This document shows, piece by piece, positions 1-11,133 of a stretch of 64,000 bases of DNA (its first letter is position 1; each line of letters opens with the position of its first letter). Under the pieces are notes generated by a model. The model saw nothing but the letters and a program-made list of their open reading frames with translations. It did no database searches and had not been told where the DNA came from. Position numbers and translations under genes: made by a program. The stretch spans positions 1,178,001 through 1,242,000 of the forward strand of contig NC_079492.1 in the NCBI RefSeq assembly GCF_020520425.1, in the 5' to 3' direction. The DNA comes from Spinacia oleracea (lineage: Eukaryota; Streptophyta; Magnoliopsida; Caryophyllales; Amaranthaceae).

Positions 1-1679
1 ATGGGGTTTTTTGGCCTTTTGCTCAGCTAAAGTGCATTGTCTTTACTGGATGAGGCCTGAACTTATTGGATCATAATTGAAACTTACTGAGTGTTGTATC
101 GGAGCCTCAGATGGAAATTTCCTCCCATAATATTAGAAATTGTTTGGGACTCTTACATATGTGGATTCATGGGTGTGGATGATGATTTTGAAAGAAAACT
201 CATGACAAAAATGATATGAAATTAACAAAACAATAGAAAAACTACAATAAATAGTCAGAAAAGGGGTTTTTATAAGCAAACAATAAGCAACGGCTAATTT
301 TCAAACATAAAAACTAGCCGCTGAGCATCAAAATGGGTAATTTTAAGTTATGTGTATTTGGTGAATTAAGTTTCAGAATAGGGGTATTATATGAAATAAG
401 TTATAAAATAGGGGTATTTGGTGAATTTAAAAATTAGGCTAACGGAGGACTAACGGCGCGTCATTAGTAAGAGTATTTTGGGTATTAAGTCATTTGTGAG
501 GGGCATTTGGTGAATTTCTGAAAGTCGAGGGGCATTTGGTGAATTACGCCATAATTCGGGGGTATTTCATGAAAAATCCGTAAATTTAAATTCTCAAATA
601 CTTTGTACTAAAACTAAATGGGGGAAAAAACCAGGGCACAACTCAACGCATGAAACACAATTTCAGAACATTTGATTTGGCTTCCCTATTCTGGTCTTGG
701 TGCACATTCAACCTCAATCAAGCGCAATGAAACAAAACTTCCACACACAAAACAAACTAAATATTAGCATACTACTATTATTCAGAAACAAATACATCAA
801 CACTAATCAACTGAACTGGTAAACCTAAATAGGAAAAAGCTAGGAGCCCAAAAAAGGTACCTGTATCGGTCTAGCTCACGTTCATAGCAAAACTGTCGTC
901 GTACCTACTATGTTAAATAGGGTAAGAATTGGATTTAGAGATGAGAGCCGAAATATCAGCGACCGTTTGTGTTTACATAGTGTAACCGACATAATTTACT
1001 CAATTATTAATGATTTTGGGAGGAATTGATCTATAAATGGAAGCTCATAAAGAAGATGGTGGATCAATTGAAGAGTTTTTACAATTTATGGCAAGATCAA
1101 GAGATTCTCATTCCAATTGAAGATGAAATAGGAAATGGATGAGATTAAAGATCATAAAAGAATTAATAGAGAGATTTATATCTTGTAACTGCTAATGAAA
1201 TTGAAGGATGATAAATGGAGAAGTGATTGTCATAGAAATTTAGTAAATGGGGATGTCAATGGGGGAAGTTGTGGAAGACGGGAAGTTGGGGAAGGATGGT
1301 GGGTTTTGTTTGTTTTTTTTCTAAATGGCACTAATTAGGAAGTGGTAGGATGGACACGTGGCAATAGGTTTGGTTTCCTTTTTTAAATACTAGGTATAGA
1401 TTGGTAATTTGGGAAAGTGTTTCTATGATAATTGATCTGCAATATACTCCGTACTAGTTTGGTGTTCTGTGAAGGTTGTGGAGTTTCTGAGAATTGGTTT
1501 TGTACACAGTTCACGAGTTTTTAAGCCATACCTTATAGTATGTAGTATGTAGTACGTAGTATAATTTGTTGTTAGTCATATATATGTGGAAATTTAATTC
1601 CTTTTAGCTTATATGATGTGCTTATACTTAATGTGCAAAATATTCTGCAATTTGTTTGTTAAGCAGGCTAGGCTAAGGC
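1..1679. other. Upstream intergenic region with a dispersed motif repeat
   Basis: I see no convincing coding sequence here. Between about 351 and 580 the phrase TTTGGTGAATT, usually preceded by GGGGTA or GGGGCA, recurs four times (near 356, 416, 505 and 535) with a diverged fifth copy near 562. This looks like part of a repetitive element rather than gene sequence. The last few hundred bases presumably hold the promoter and 5' leader of the S10 gene at 1680. A possible 3' splice site (AAGCAG) lies just before that start codon, so a 5'-UTR intron is possible but unproven. Confidence 0.4.
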
Positions 1680-2009
1680 ATGAGTACGAAGATTCGTGTG
1701 GTGGTTACCTCTTTTGGTCGGCCATTTTTGGAAAGCCTTCCAGCTCATACACGGAAGATTACAATGCCTGAAACAAGAGTATTATACACTGTTCTTCGAT
1801 CACCTCACATTGACAAAAAGTCTAGAGAACAATTCGAGACGAGGACCCAGAAATGCGTACTGGATATTAAAGCGGAGAGACATGAGTTGCGTCAGAAGTT
1901 GTTTTGGTTAAAACGTCATCGTATGTTTGGTGGTCAAATGGAAGTCCAAGTGTTTTCCAAGACTCGTCTAGACCCTAAACTTTTGCCTCTCCCGCAGAGA
2001 AAGCCTTAG
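1680..2009 (+). CDS. RPS10: Mitochondrial ribosomal protein S10 (uS10m), nuclear copy
   Basis: The 109-residue ORF is recognisable as plant mitochondrial-type small-subunit protein S10, which acts in the mitoribosome head. The strongest segment is residues 32-51, [20 protein letters not shown], followed by the basic stretch [14 protein letters not shown] and a C-terminal KTRLD. The protein begins almost directly with the conserved domain ([17 protein letters not shown]), so no obvious cleavable mitochondrial presequence is present. It is also intronless, whereas the mitochondrial rps10 gene of many angiosperms has a group II intron; this fits RNA-mediated transfer to the nucleus. Compared with what I remember of homologues, a few residues seem to be missing between PFLE and the LP that precedes HTRK. 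A donor-like GTACGT overlaps the stop codon, so an alternative C-terminus by splicing to about 2336 cannot be excluded. A silent nuclear insertion of mitochondrial DNA is the alternative, but the intact frame argues against it. Confidence 0.85.
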   Translation: MSTKIRVVVTSFGRPFLESLPAHTRKITMPETRVLYTVLRSPHIDKKSREQFETRTQKCVLDIKAERHELRQKLFWLKRHRMFGGQMEVQVFSKTRLDPKLLPLPQRKP

Positions 2010-2335
2010 TACGTCTTCTGCAGCCACCTCAATGTTTGGAGCTCCCAATTTTGTTGGTTATATTGCTCAGTTACAGATCTCTTTGAAGCTTTTGTTAAGA
2101 CCTGATTGATCCATACTTTGTCAGATACATGTGTTCTTGTGGAAGCAATATTGTAATGAATGGATATCAGAATTATGTACATCAGCTTAGTTCAATTACT
2201 AGCAGAAGCTAAAGTATTTCCAGATTGATGTATTAACATAAGATTTTGATTATGCATTAACTTATCTTTTTCTGCGTTAAAAATGATGGATCATGCAATT
2301 AAGTCTTGGTGCTTAAGATACTTTTTCTTCTTCAG

Positions 2336-2458
2336 TTCACCAATTTTTGGGCGTCGACTTTGTTGAACACTCGTGGTTCCATGATAGAGACAATGGAAGC
2401 TATTTCAGATGCTGGAGTTTTTGCTCCTTCGACGTGGATCGAAGATCGGCACATGTGA
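2336..2458 (+). other. Possible orphan exon (40 codons, open to TGA)
   Basis: A pyrimidine-rich tract ending in TTCTTCAG is followed by 40 open codons with protein-like composition (it includes LNTRGSMIETMEAISDAGVF and TWIEDRH) and then TGA. I do not recognise the peptide. It may be a 3' exon or 3' UTR exon of the S10 transcript, or a leftover of another gene. Splicing from the GTACGT at 2009 would read it in a different frame and end after about ten codons. No start codon or donor tying the open frame to another exon was found. Confidence 0.25.
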
Positions 2459-3038
2459 ATCATGGGCTACATAATGCTTCGTACGGAGTATGTTTTTTAG
2501 TTTTTGTTTTTTTAAAATGAACGAGTACAAAGCATTTTACTCGGCTCACAGACTACTCTCTCCATCCCTTCTTGTTTGCCCTACAGTTAAAATTCACACT
2601 TTATTAAGAATTGGGTGTACGATTTGCAGATGGGTTGATAGAAGAGTGGGTATACAAGGAGAAAGATAAAGAGAGGAAATTTTACCATTTAAGGTATGCA
2701 GCAATATCAAAAGGGACACCCTAAATAGTAAAATAGGGCAATTAAAACAGTAAAATGGGGCAAATACAGTGAAATTGAAGTAAACAGCGGCACTTTTCCA
2801 TAATAATGCCCCTAAATTTAATTTCCGCGTCTCCTCTTTGTCACTTTCTCATTTCAAAATTTTGAATCACACTGGAAATCTGGAAATTCCTCAAATCTGC
2901 AAAAAAAATTGTTTGTCTTTCGCTTACGTTTTCCATTTATTCAATTCTTCTCACTTCATTTTTGCAGAATATAAATACTCCGGTAAAACAAAAAAAATCG
3001 TTGCAGATTTTTTAAAAGCAAAATAAACAAAAAAAAAA

Positions 3039-6000
3039 ATGGAGATATCTACTGGCCCGATTTCTTCATGTTCGAAAGAACACCAGAAAATTTATCAGCA
3101 ATGGTTTCCAGTTGCAGATTCAGGTATGTTTTTATTTATTTTTATTTTTCAGAACTTTGAATTTGGGTTTTATTGTTTTGCAATATTACTAGTAATTTAC
3201 TGTGATTATTTCGTCTTTTATGAGTAGATGGAGATGGTCGGATTACTGGAAATGATGCAACAAAGTTCTTTTCTATGTCCAATTTATCTCGATCTGACCT
3301 TAAACAGGTTAATTTACGCTTTGGCTCACTCTTTTATGTTTCTTTTGTTTTCTCCATTTCTAGGGTTCTTATTAGTTATTTCAGTTGAATTTTTAAATTG
3401 AACTTTTATACACTGGCAAGTGGCAACACTATATACGCAGTACAGTATAAATAAAGAACATATTTACGACAAATTGGGTATTTCGGGATATGGCTTAATG
3501 CTTTATTTGTTGGAATTAGTGTAGTATTTCTAGTTCTTACAACAAGTGGAATTTTTCAATGCAAAGCTAAATTCATAAAATATGAACATATTGGTTAAAC
3601 TTTATTTGATGATTGAAACTTGGAGACACCCAATGTTATACTGTCCGTTAGTTCATTCCGTTGGTGGGAGAGAGATCGTTCCAATCTCGACGTTGCGTAT
3701 TGGTGTTGCTGTTTTGTTGTGCATGTACTCAACATTCTTTCTCTCGTTTTGACTGGTGAACATTCTAATGATCAAAGGGTATTAAGTTAGGAAAATCAGC
3801 TAGATGAAGCTTAATGAGTGTTCATGTGATTGGATATTTTAATCTCATAATATTATGTGGTGTAAACTCTCATGTTGTGGCATCTTTACAAGGATTTCCA
3901 CTTTTCTGATCATCTTTTTCCTAATGCTCAAAACTCTCACCCGCAATAGTGTATGATTATCAAGTTATAATACATTAGGTCTTATTGTGACATTGTGTTG
4001 ATCAAATTATTGTCTAAATTTTAAGAATCAAGCAAGTCATTCTTTTAGATTTTGAAAATCTTTGTGTTCAACTCCTTCATCAATCACTTCATAATTAGCA
4101 AGCAAGTACTTATTGACATGGTTTAAAAAATATTCTTTTTAAGGTATGGGCATTTGCAGATACCAAGAGACAAGGTTATTTGGGCTTTAAAGAGTTTGTT
4201 GCTGCGATGCAGGTTGGTATATATTGGTTGAAGTCATTGGTTATTTTGTGGTATGTGATTTAAGTCATAGATGCAATTCATAGAAGATGCCACATAGATT
4301 ATTAATTTTTATTTCATCTTTACAGCTTATTTCTTTGGCTCAAGCTGGAAATGAGCTGACTTCTGATCTTCTTAGTAATGCAGGTAAATCTTTTGTTTTT
4401 TTCCCATTCAATTGTAGATTTATCCTACAAGCCATGGCATGACAAAATATTATCACTCTTTTCTACCTAGGACTTGTTTTCTTTGCCCCCTCCCTTTTCT
4501 TGATCAAGATGTTATGCATTTTGGCTTATTTCTGTGAGAAAGTTAATGGCTTTAGGAATTGACGGAATTGCAAATACCATTACAAGCCTGATTTTGTTGC
4601 ATCATGTCACTTATTAAACCATGTCTATATGTATTTACAGATTGGTTGGCATTAATATTTTTTTTAAATAGTTTTCACTTTCTTGTTGCAACATATAATT
4701 TTTATTAGAGTTGTAGACATAAAAGAGTAGCAGACAATGAAACCTTAAAATTACAGAAGTAACAGAACTATATACATGGATTTTAATCGCTTCTTGACTG
4801 CTAAGGAACCATCTATGTTTAGTGCATTTCTTGTTCAAAACTATCACCCAGAGCCCCACACCTGGATGGGTTAGCTGCCCTTTGAAAAAAATGCTCAACG
4901 GTTTCGGGAACATGATATGTGCAACTATTATAGATAAGAAGGGTCCTCTCACAACTCTATTGTTCATTGGTAGTAGATTAGTAGCGGGCCTGTTCACTTT
5001 TCCTATTTACTTATAAAAGAATTATGCATGAAATATTAAGGGCATGTTGCTTGCAGTAGGAACTTAGTTTATTCACGATATAGTCACCCATTGCTCTCGT
5101 ATAAAAACAAGGCATTATGAAGAGAACAACCTTTGCACTTCTTTTGTAACAATGTTTGCTTAATAAATTGCAAACTTGTATGCTCTTCTATCATAATTTA
5201 TTTTCCTACTATATGACTATTTAACTATTTTATTTTTTGGGTGGTATGTTTTAGTTATGGAGGACATTCAACTCCCTGTAATGGAAGGGCTCGATGTGTT
5301 ACTAGCTGTGAGTATTATCTCTTAAAGTTATGGCTGATTTAAATCTTTCTACTATTAATTAGAATATAACTATATACTTGTCCTTTTAGAAGAAGAAGAA
5401 GACCATGGCAACATATGTCGAACCTGAAATAAACGGTTAGCACTGTTCATTTGGCACAAGTTGTAAAAAGTATCTGGCCATCTTCGTTATTACTAATCAA
5501 TTTATTGTGAATGCTGAAGGATCTCCTCAACAGTCACCGCCTACATCAAGTTGGTTTAGTTCAAAGTCTTCAAAGAAGGTAATGGCATGCTTGCTTGTAG
5601 TAAAAAATTCACTTGTCCCTCTCTGTTTACCCCCTTCAGTTGCTTAAGTCTTGTAATAAAATTGCTTGTCAAATTTTGCAATTTCTACCAGGAATATTTT
5701 GTTTTCTAGTTATAGTTTTCTGTTTTGTTGCTCTTTACTCTTATTTTCCTCAGATTACCCACAAGTTTTGTTTTGCCTAGTGTTCTCAGTATCACTTAGG
5801 ATTTTTTTTTACATTTCCAGGATATTAACTTTTTTATACAATTGTTTCCTGGATATTCTTTGTTACATATTCAGTGGAATGGTCAGAAATGATTTTTTGT
5901 ACTCCCTCCATTCTCAAATGATAGTCCTAGTTTTCCATAGTTTCAACTCAATTTTTAAACGTAAATATCTCCAAATACGTATGTCAAAAAAGTATTAAAT

Positions 6001-8278
6001 GTGAAACTATACATCAAGACGAATAAAACAATGTCCCATATGAATATGTTTTGAAACATATGTTTGAAAGATTAGAATATTCTCTTCCAAGATTCTAACA
6101 GGACCAACATTCGAGAACGGAGGGAGTAATAGGTTTTTTCTCTTGATATTTTTCGTGTTGGTTATCTGTTGTTTGGTATGCAATGCAGTTGTATTTTTGC
6201 CTTCTATTTATTTATTACATACATATTCTGTATAAGCTAAAGTATATATCTTGATTGTTTCATTGGTGTGTGCCTAGATACCCCTTAGTGCTGTGACTTC
6301 TATAGTTGATGGTTTGAAAAGGTTGTACCTAGAAAAGTTGAAGCCACTGGAGACTACCTATCGCTTTCATGACTTTGTATCACCTGCACTGGTGAGCCTC
6401 AACTAAGTTTTTTTGTTTTAACTTTATTGAAGTATTATACTTTTTATTAATTTTTTAAGCTGGCATACTACGTTTGCTAGTGTCGTGATATAAGCTGTAA
6501 TTTTCTCTATTTTGCAGGCAAACAGTGACTTTGATGCCAAACCGATGGTTATGCTGTTGGGACAATATTCCACTGGGAAAACGACATTTATAAAGCATTT
6601 GCTGAAATGTGAATATCCAGGTCGTTTACGTTGCTTACATGTATATCCTGTTGGGTACAGGTCTATTTTTGACTATTTTGGTTAACTGGTTCCTTTTGCG
6701 GTGTGACATCCAACAGGAGCTCATATTGGACCGGAGCCTACAACAGATCGCTTTGTTGTCGTCATGGTATAATTCAGTTTGTACTGTATTTTTACTTGAC
6801 CCTGGATCTTGCTGGAAAAAAATTTATCCATTTTGGTTCATTATTTCTTCTTCCTTTTGGATTAGTAAGTTCTGTTGTTTTCTTAGTCCGGACCTGATGA
6901 GAGGAGCATTCCTGGGAACACAATTGCTGTCCAAGCGGACATGCCATTCAGTGGCCTCACAAACTTTGGCGGGGCATTCTTATCAAAATTCCAGTGTTCA
7001 CAAATGCCACATCCTGTAAGAAACTACTCGTATTTCCTTTTTCATTGTCAGGCATTCAACCTGTTTGTTTTCATCTCGCTAATTTCAACAAATGTTGGTC
7101 TTTTCATCAGCTGTTGGAGCACATTACTTTTGTTGACACACCTGGAGTTCTGTCTGGGGAGAAGCAGAGAACTCAAAGAAGCTACGACTTTACTGGAGTT
7201 ATATCATGGTTTGCTGCAAAGTGTGACCTCATCCTTCTTTTGTTTGATCCTCACAAACTTGACATCAGTGATGAATTCAAACGTGTCATTTCATCTCTGC
7301 GCGGTCATGATGACAAGATCCGTGTTGTTCTGAATAAATCTGATCAAGTTGATACCCAGCAGGTAATGTCTTGATTTACAAACACATAGAAGGAAACATC
7401 AATACTTAAGTCTTGAAGGAAGTTTCAAACAGAATTTAATGATTACCTGGCCTAATGTATTTATTGCAGTTAATGAGAGTATATGGTGCGTTAATGTGGT
7501 CTCTTGGGAAAGTCCTAAATACCCCTGAGGTTTCTCGTGTTTATATTGGGTAGGTATTGCTTTATGGTGATGTTTAACTTATTGGCTAAATAGATTTGCG
7601 TGTTTATATTACCATATGAGTCATGGTATTCATTCTTTGCAGTTCATTTAACGACAAGCCTATCGACACAGAAGTAATTGGTCCCATGGGAAGAGATCTT
7701 TTTGAGAAAGAACAGAATGATCTTCTTAATGATCTGAAGGATATCCCAAAGAAAGCTTGTGATAGACGAGTACGCACCTCATTTTCTTTATTATTCGCGC
7801 TTACCTTTTTCCCCTCTCTTGATTGGAGACTAATTTTACTGTCAAACATTACACAGATAAATGAATTTGTGAAACGGGCCAGAGCAGCTAAGATTCACGC
7901 TTACATAATTAGTCACCTGAAGAAGGAGATGCCTTCAATGATGGGGAAGAGTAAAGCTCAACAACGATTAATTGATAACCTTGAAGATGAATTTCTTAAG
8001 GTTCGTGTTCTCACCTGCCTGTCCTTTTTTTCACCGTTGTCCGTTTCAATCCTCTCACATATGTTATATGTATGATCAACTTTGCGAAACAGGTTCAAAG
8101 GGAATTCCATTTACCGGCAGGTGATTTTCCATATGTGGAGCATTTTAGGGAAGTTCTAGGTGGTTATAGTATTGATAAATTTGAGAAGTTGAAACCTAAG
8201 ATGATCCAGGCTGTCGATGATATGCTCGGCTATGATATTCCAGAGTTACTCAAGAATTTCAGAAACCCGTATGAGTGA
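3039..8278 (+). CDS. EHD1: EH domain-containing dynamin-like ATPase (EHD1/EHD2 type)
   Basis: Sixteen exons can be placed: 3039-3123, 3228-3307, 4144-4212, 4326-4383, 5255-5307, 5390-5435, 5520-5578, 6278-6391, 6518-6620, 6717-6766, 6887-7015, 7111-7362, 7470-7549, 7643-7769, 7857-8000 and 8093-8278. They give 1635 nt, or 544 residues, the usual plant EHD length. The N-terminal EH domain has a canonical EF-hand loop at residues 27-38 (D27, D29, D31, D38). The dynamin-type nucleotide-binding domain has the P-loop GQYSTGKTT (203-211), DTPG (291-294) and NKSD (357-360). A helical region with KKACDRRINEF and a C-terminus ending NPYE follow. Members tubulate membranes and act in endocytosis and recycling. 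Plant EHDs carry the EH domain at the N-terminus, unlike animal EHDs. All introns are GT/AG, and intron 7 hosts a Stowaway MITE. Arabidopsis EHD1 and EHD2 are close paralogues, so the exact orthologue is not settled. Confidence 0.95.
5902..6126. mobile_element. Stowaway-type MITE in intron 7 of the EHD gene
   Basis: The 225-bp element has terminal inverted repeats of about 25 bp: the left end starts CTCCCTCCATTCTCAAATG and the right end is CATTCGAGAACGGAGGGAG. TA dinucleotides flank it at 5900-5901 and 6127-6128. Size, TIR and TA target fit the Tc1/mariner-derived Stowaway group. It lies within an intron and does not disturb the splice sites. Confidence 0.85.
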
Positions 8279-11133
8279 ATATGAATAAAATCGCACAATC
8301 TCAGAGAAACAAACTTCATGAGCTTTGGTAGATAGTTTTGTGGTATGCTTAAATCGCCATTTTTGGTCTTTGTGAGGTGGAAATCCCTACCTAATTTTTC
8401 CCTCAAAAAAAAAGGTTGGAAATCCACTGCTATTCTATTGAGATTGATGAACAAAATGCTTGGTGATTTTGATGAAGTTATTTGTCTTATCCATATGGGA
8501 ATACTTGACTTTGGACTTCAATGCTTATACATAGAGGAGGTTATTATTTCAGGATTAGTTAGTACTTAGTAATCATTTTACAAAGTCTAGCATTATGCAA
8601 GAACTTAATCTGCCGGAAGGAGACAATGCTCGATGTATATAGTACTTTGTCAAAGCATATTGCTAGCTATTCACTTAATCACATTCGATCCTATTTAGCA
8701 GGTAATAATATCCTCAAACTTTGGGGAATGTTCCTTGTAGTCATATAAACGAAGTTTGCTAAAAAATAACCAACTTATTGGGCTTAAGGCCCCGGAATGA
8801 CCTTGATTTGAAGTGTGTTTTGGAATGTTGGCTGAAATGACATTTAAGAGGCCAAGGGGATGGTTCTAAGCACCCAGTAGACCTTCGGGGACTCATGGGG
8901 TATGTGATAACCGCGCGAACCTCTAATGTTTTCGGTTTCCAAAAATTTCCAAGTCTCTAATTTTGGCAAATTTGGACATACTCAGAAATCGAAGACGTTA
9001 GAGGTCCTGGAGATATATATATTTTTTTTTATCTTTTTTTGATAAGGTAAAAAATTAGGCTAACCCAGTAACCCCCTTGATAGGGCAAACCTAACAAAAA
9101 ATGAAGCCCGCAAAAAAGAGTTTGATTTTTTTTCATTTTAGGCCATTGAACAAAAATTAAGCTTTACCCCTGACCCACTGCGCATTCACTTGACTGTCCG
9201 CTTATGATCATCTCTACCGGCCAAAAGCATAGCGTTAGATAGAACATCCCACTATAAACAATACGAAACTCGGTTTGGTAGTTCGCTCAAACTCAAACAC
9301 ATGTGAAACAGAATTTTAGAGTTATGGGCAACTTTGAATCAACAAATTGGATATATTTCTTGAGGAGTCCTACTATGTTTATACCTTGTAGGAGCTTTAT
9401 GATCAAATTCTCCAGCCTACTCAGCTTTTACGATCAATATAATTTCATAATAATTAAACCCTACTTTTCTCACCACCACCGGCGAATTATACTACTACCG
9501 GAGAACTACACTACCACCGGCGACTGTACTGTATTATCACCGGCGACCTCACTACCACCGCTAGCGAACTACAAATTTAGGTTTTTGTTCTCATCACTCT
9601 CTTGTTTTTGTGGCTTTTTTCCGATTTTCGGTTTCAATTTGTAATTTCTGCTTTTAGTTTTTTTTCTAATTTCAATTTCTGTTTAAAAAGTAAACTGTTA
9701 AACTGTCATTAAATTGTCATTACATTTCATTACATCTATTTATAATCTAGGTATAACTACTGTATGAGTATGCTAATTAAGTTTCTTGTAAGCCACTAGT
9801 GAATGGAGGACTTGTTGATACTTATTGCTAAGGTTGTTGCATGACATATTGGCCCTCTAACCTAAGTATTAGAAATCACATTTCATTGAATTGAGAATGA
9901 AAATAGCTTGGAAGTTCTGTGAGAATCTGGATAGTTCATGGAAATTAACTATACATTGGTACATCACATGTAAAGAAACAGGAAAATTCTGGATAAGAAC
10001 CATCTTTCAACACCTACTATACTTTTAAGTCTGTATTGAGACCAAACTTTGGCAGTATATTAAGCTTACCAAGAGGGTCTTTCTGATAGATTTTCCTGGT
10101 GTCGTATATCAGAATAGTGACTAGGAGACAGAATAGTTTTAACTTCAGACAATATTCTTTTTTTTTTTGTTTCTATGTAACAGCAAGTCTTAGACAAGCC
10201 TAAAGGACCTCTTTAGGCACTTCAGCCTCAGCTGCAGGTATTTGTCAATCTGTCTCACCTCGTGAAATCCTTTCTTTTTCTTGTCTGAACTCTTGTCGTA
10301 GCAATTTAAATGATTACGTGGTTCACAGTTGTTAGGTGTACCTACTTATCTTTCGCGGTACCTTGAGGATTTTTAGCTAGTTCTTATGCGGTACCTGAGG
10401 ACCTTGAGCCAATTCCTTGTGGTACTCTAAGGACCTCAAGCCATATTTTGACCATCAAATTTTGTATCATGGACACCAATCTACCAGGATCATTAATTAA
10501 AAACAAATAGGATGATCTATTCATCCTTACAAGTGAAAAGAAATGTATCTTTTATAACTCTGTTTTATGTGTGTTTTACAACACATTAAGTGTTAACTAT
10601 GTTAGTTATCTTCTTACTTTATCAAGCGCTTTGTCATAATTTGTTTCTTTGAAACAAACATCTACCAACCAATTGAATACCTTGCACTGTGTTTACCCAA
10701 CCATTTACTTATTCGCATAAAAGGAAATATGTAAATGGTTGGGTAAACAAAAAAAAAAGTAAGTAAAATAGATAAAAGGAAATATTACTTATTCGCATAA
10801 AAGGAAATATGGGAAATCATGCTACATTAGTTTGGTGGAAGTCAGAATGAAAAATGGGACTTGTGGGAGTACTAAATACCCAAACTAAAAGACAAGCAGA
10901 AATTTGAAGCATTTATGAAAAGTATTTTATGTATTTGTCATATCTTTTATTTTCTTAACGGGTTATTAAGGGTCCTTTCTTTATCGTTTTTGTTTTCTCC
11001 TAAGTTAGTGTGAAAGAGTTGAAATTAACCTATATTTTAGTTTTATATGCTGGTCTTCTACCTTCCATTAAAGTTTCTATTATATTTTGCTTATATTTGT
11101 TCGTAGGTGTGGAGAACATAAAAAAAAGACGCA
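8279..11133. other. Intergenic region between the EHD and DNA glycosylase genes
   Basis: I see no gene. The first few hundred bases should be the EHD 3' UTR. At about 9470-9565 a short imperfect repeat of ACTACCACCGGCGA-like units occurs. At 10658-10740 an inverted pair (CCAACCATTTAC and GTAAATGGTTGGG) brackets the phrase TTATTCGCATAAAAGGAAAT, which recurs at about 10788. The final part should contain the promoter and leader of the glycosylase gene. An acceptor-like TTCGTAG at about 11106 leaves room for an upstream non-coding or coding exon. Confidence 0.4.

Noticed and set aside
2553-2790. MITE-like sequence (CTCTCTCCATCCCTTCTTG)
   Set aside because: The right end is too diverged to define an inverted repeat or target duplication.
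4635-4997. 120-codon minus-strand ORF within EHD intron 4
   Set aside because: It lies in an intron, has no similarity I recognise, and is matched by an equally long frame on the other strand.
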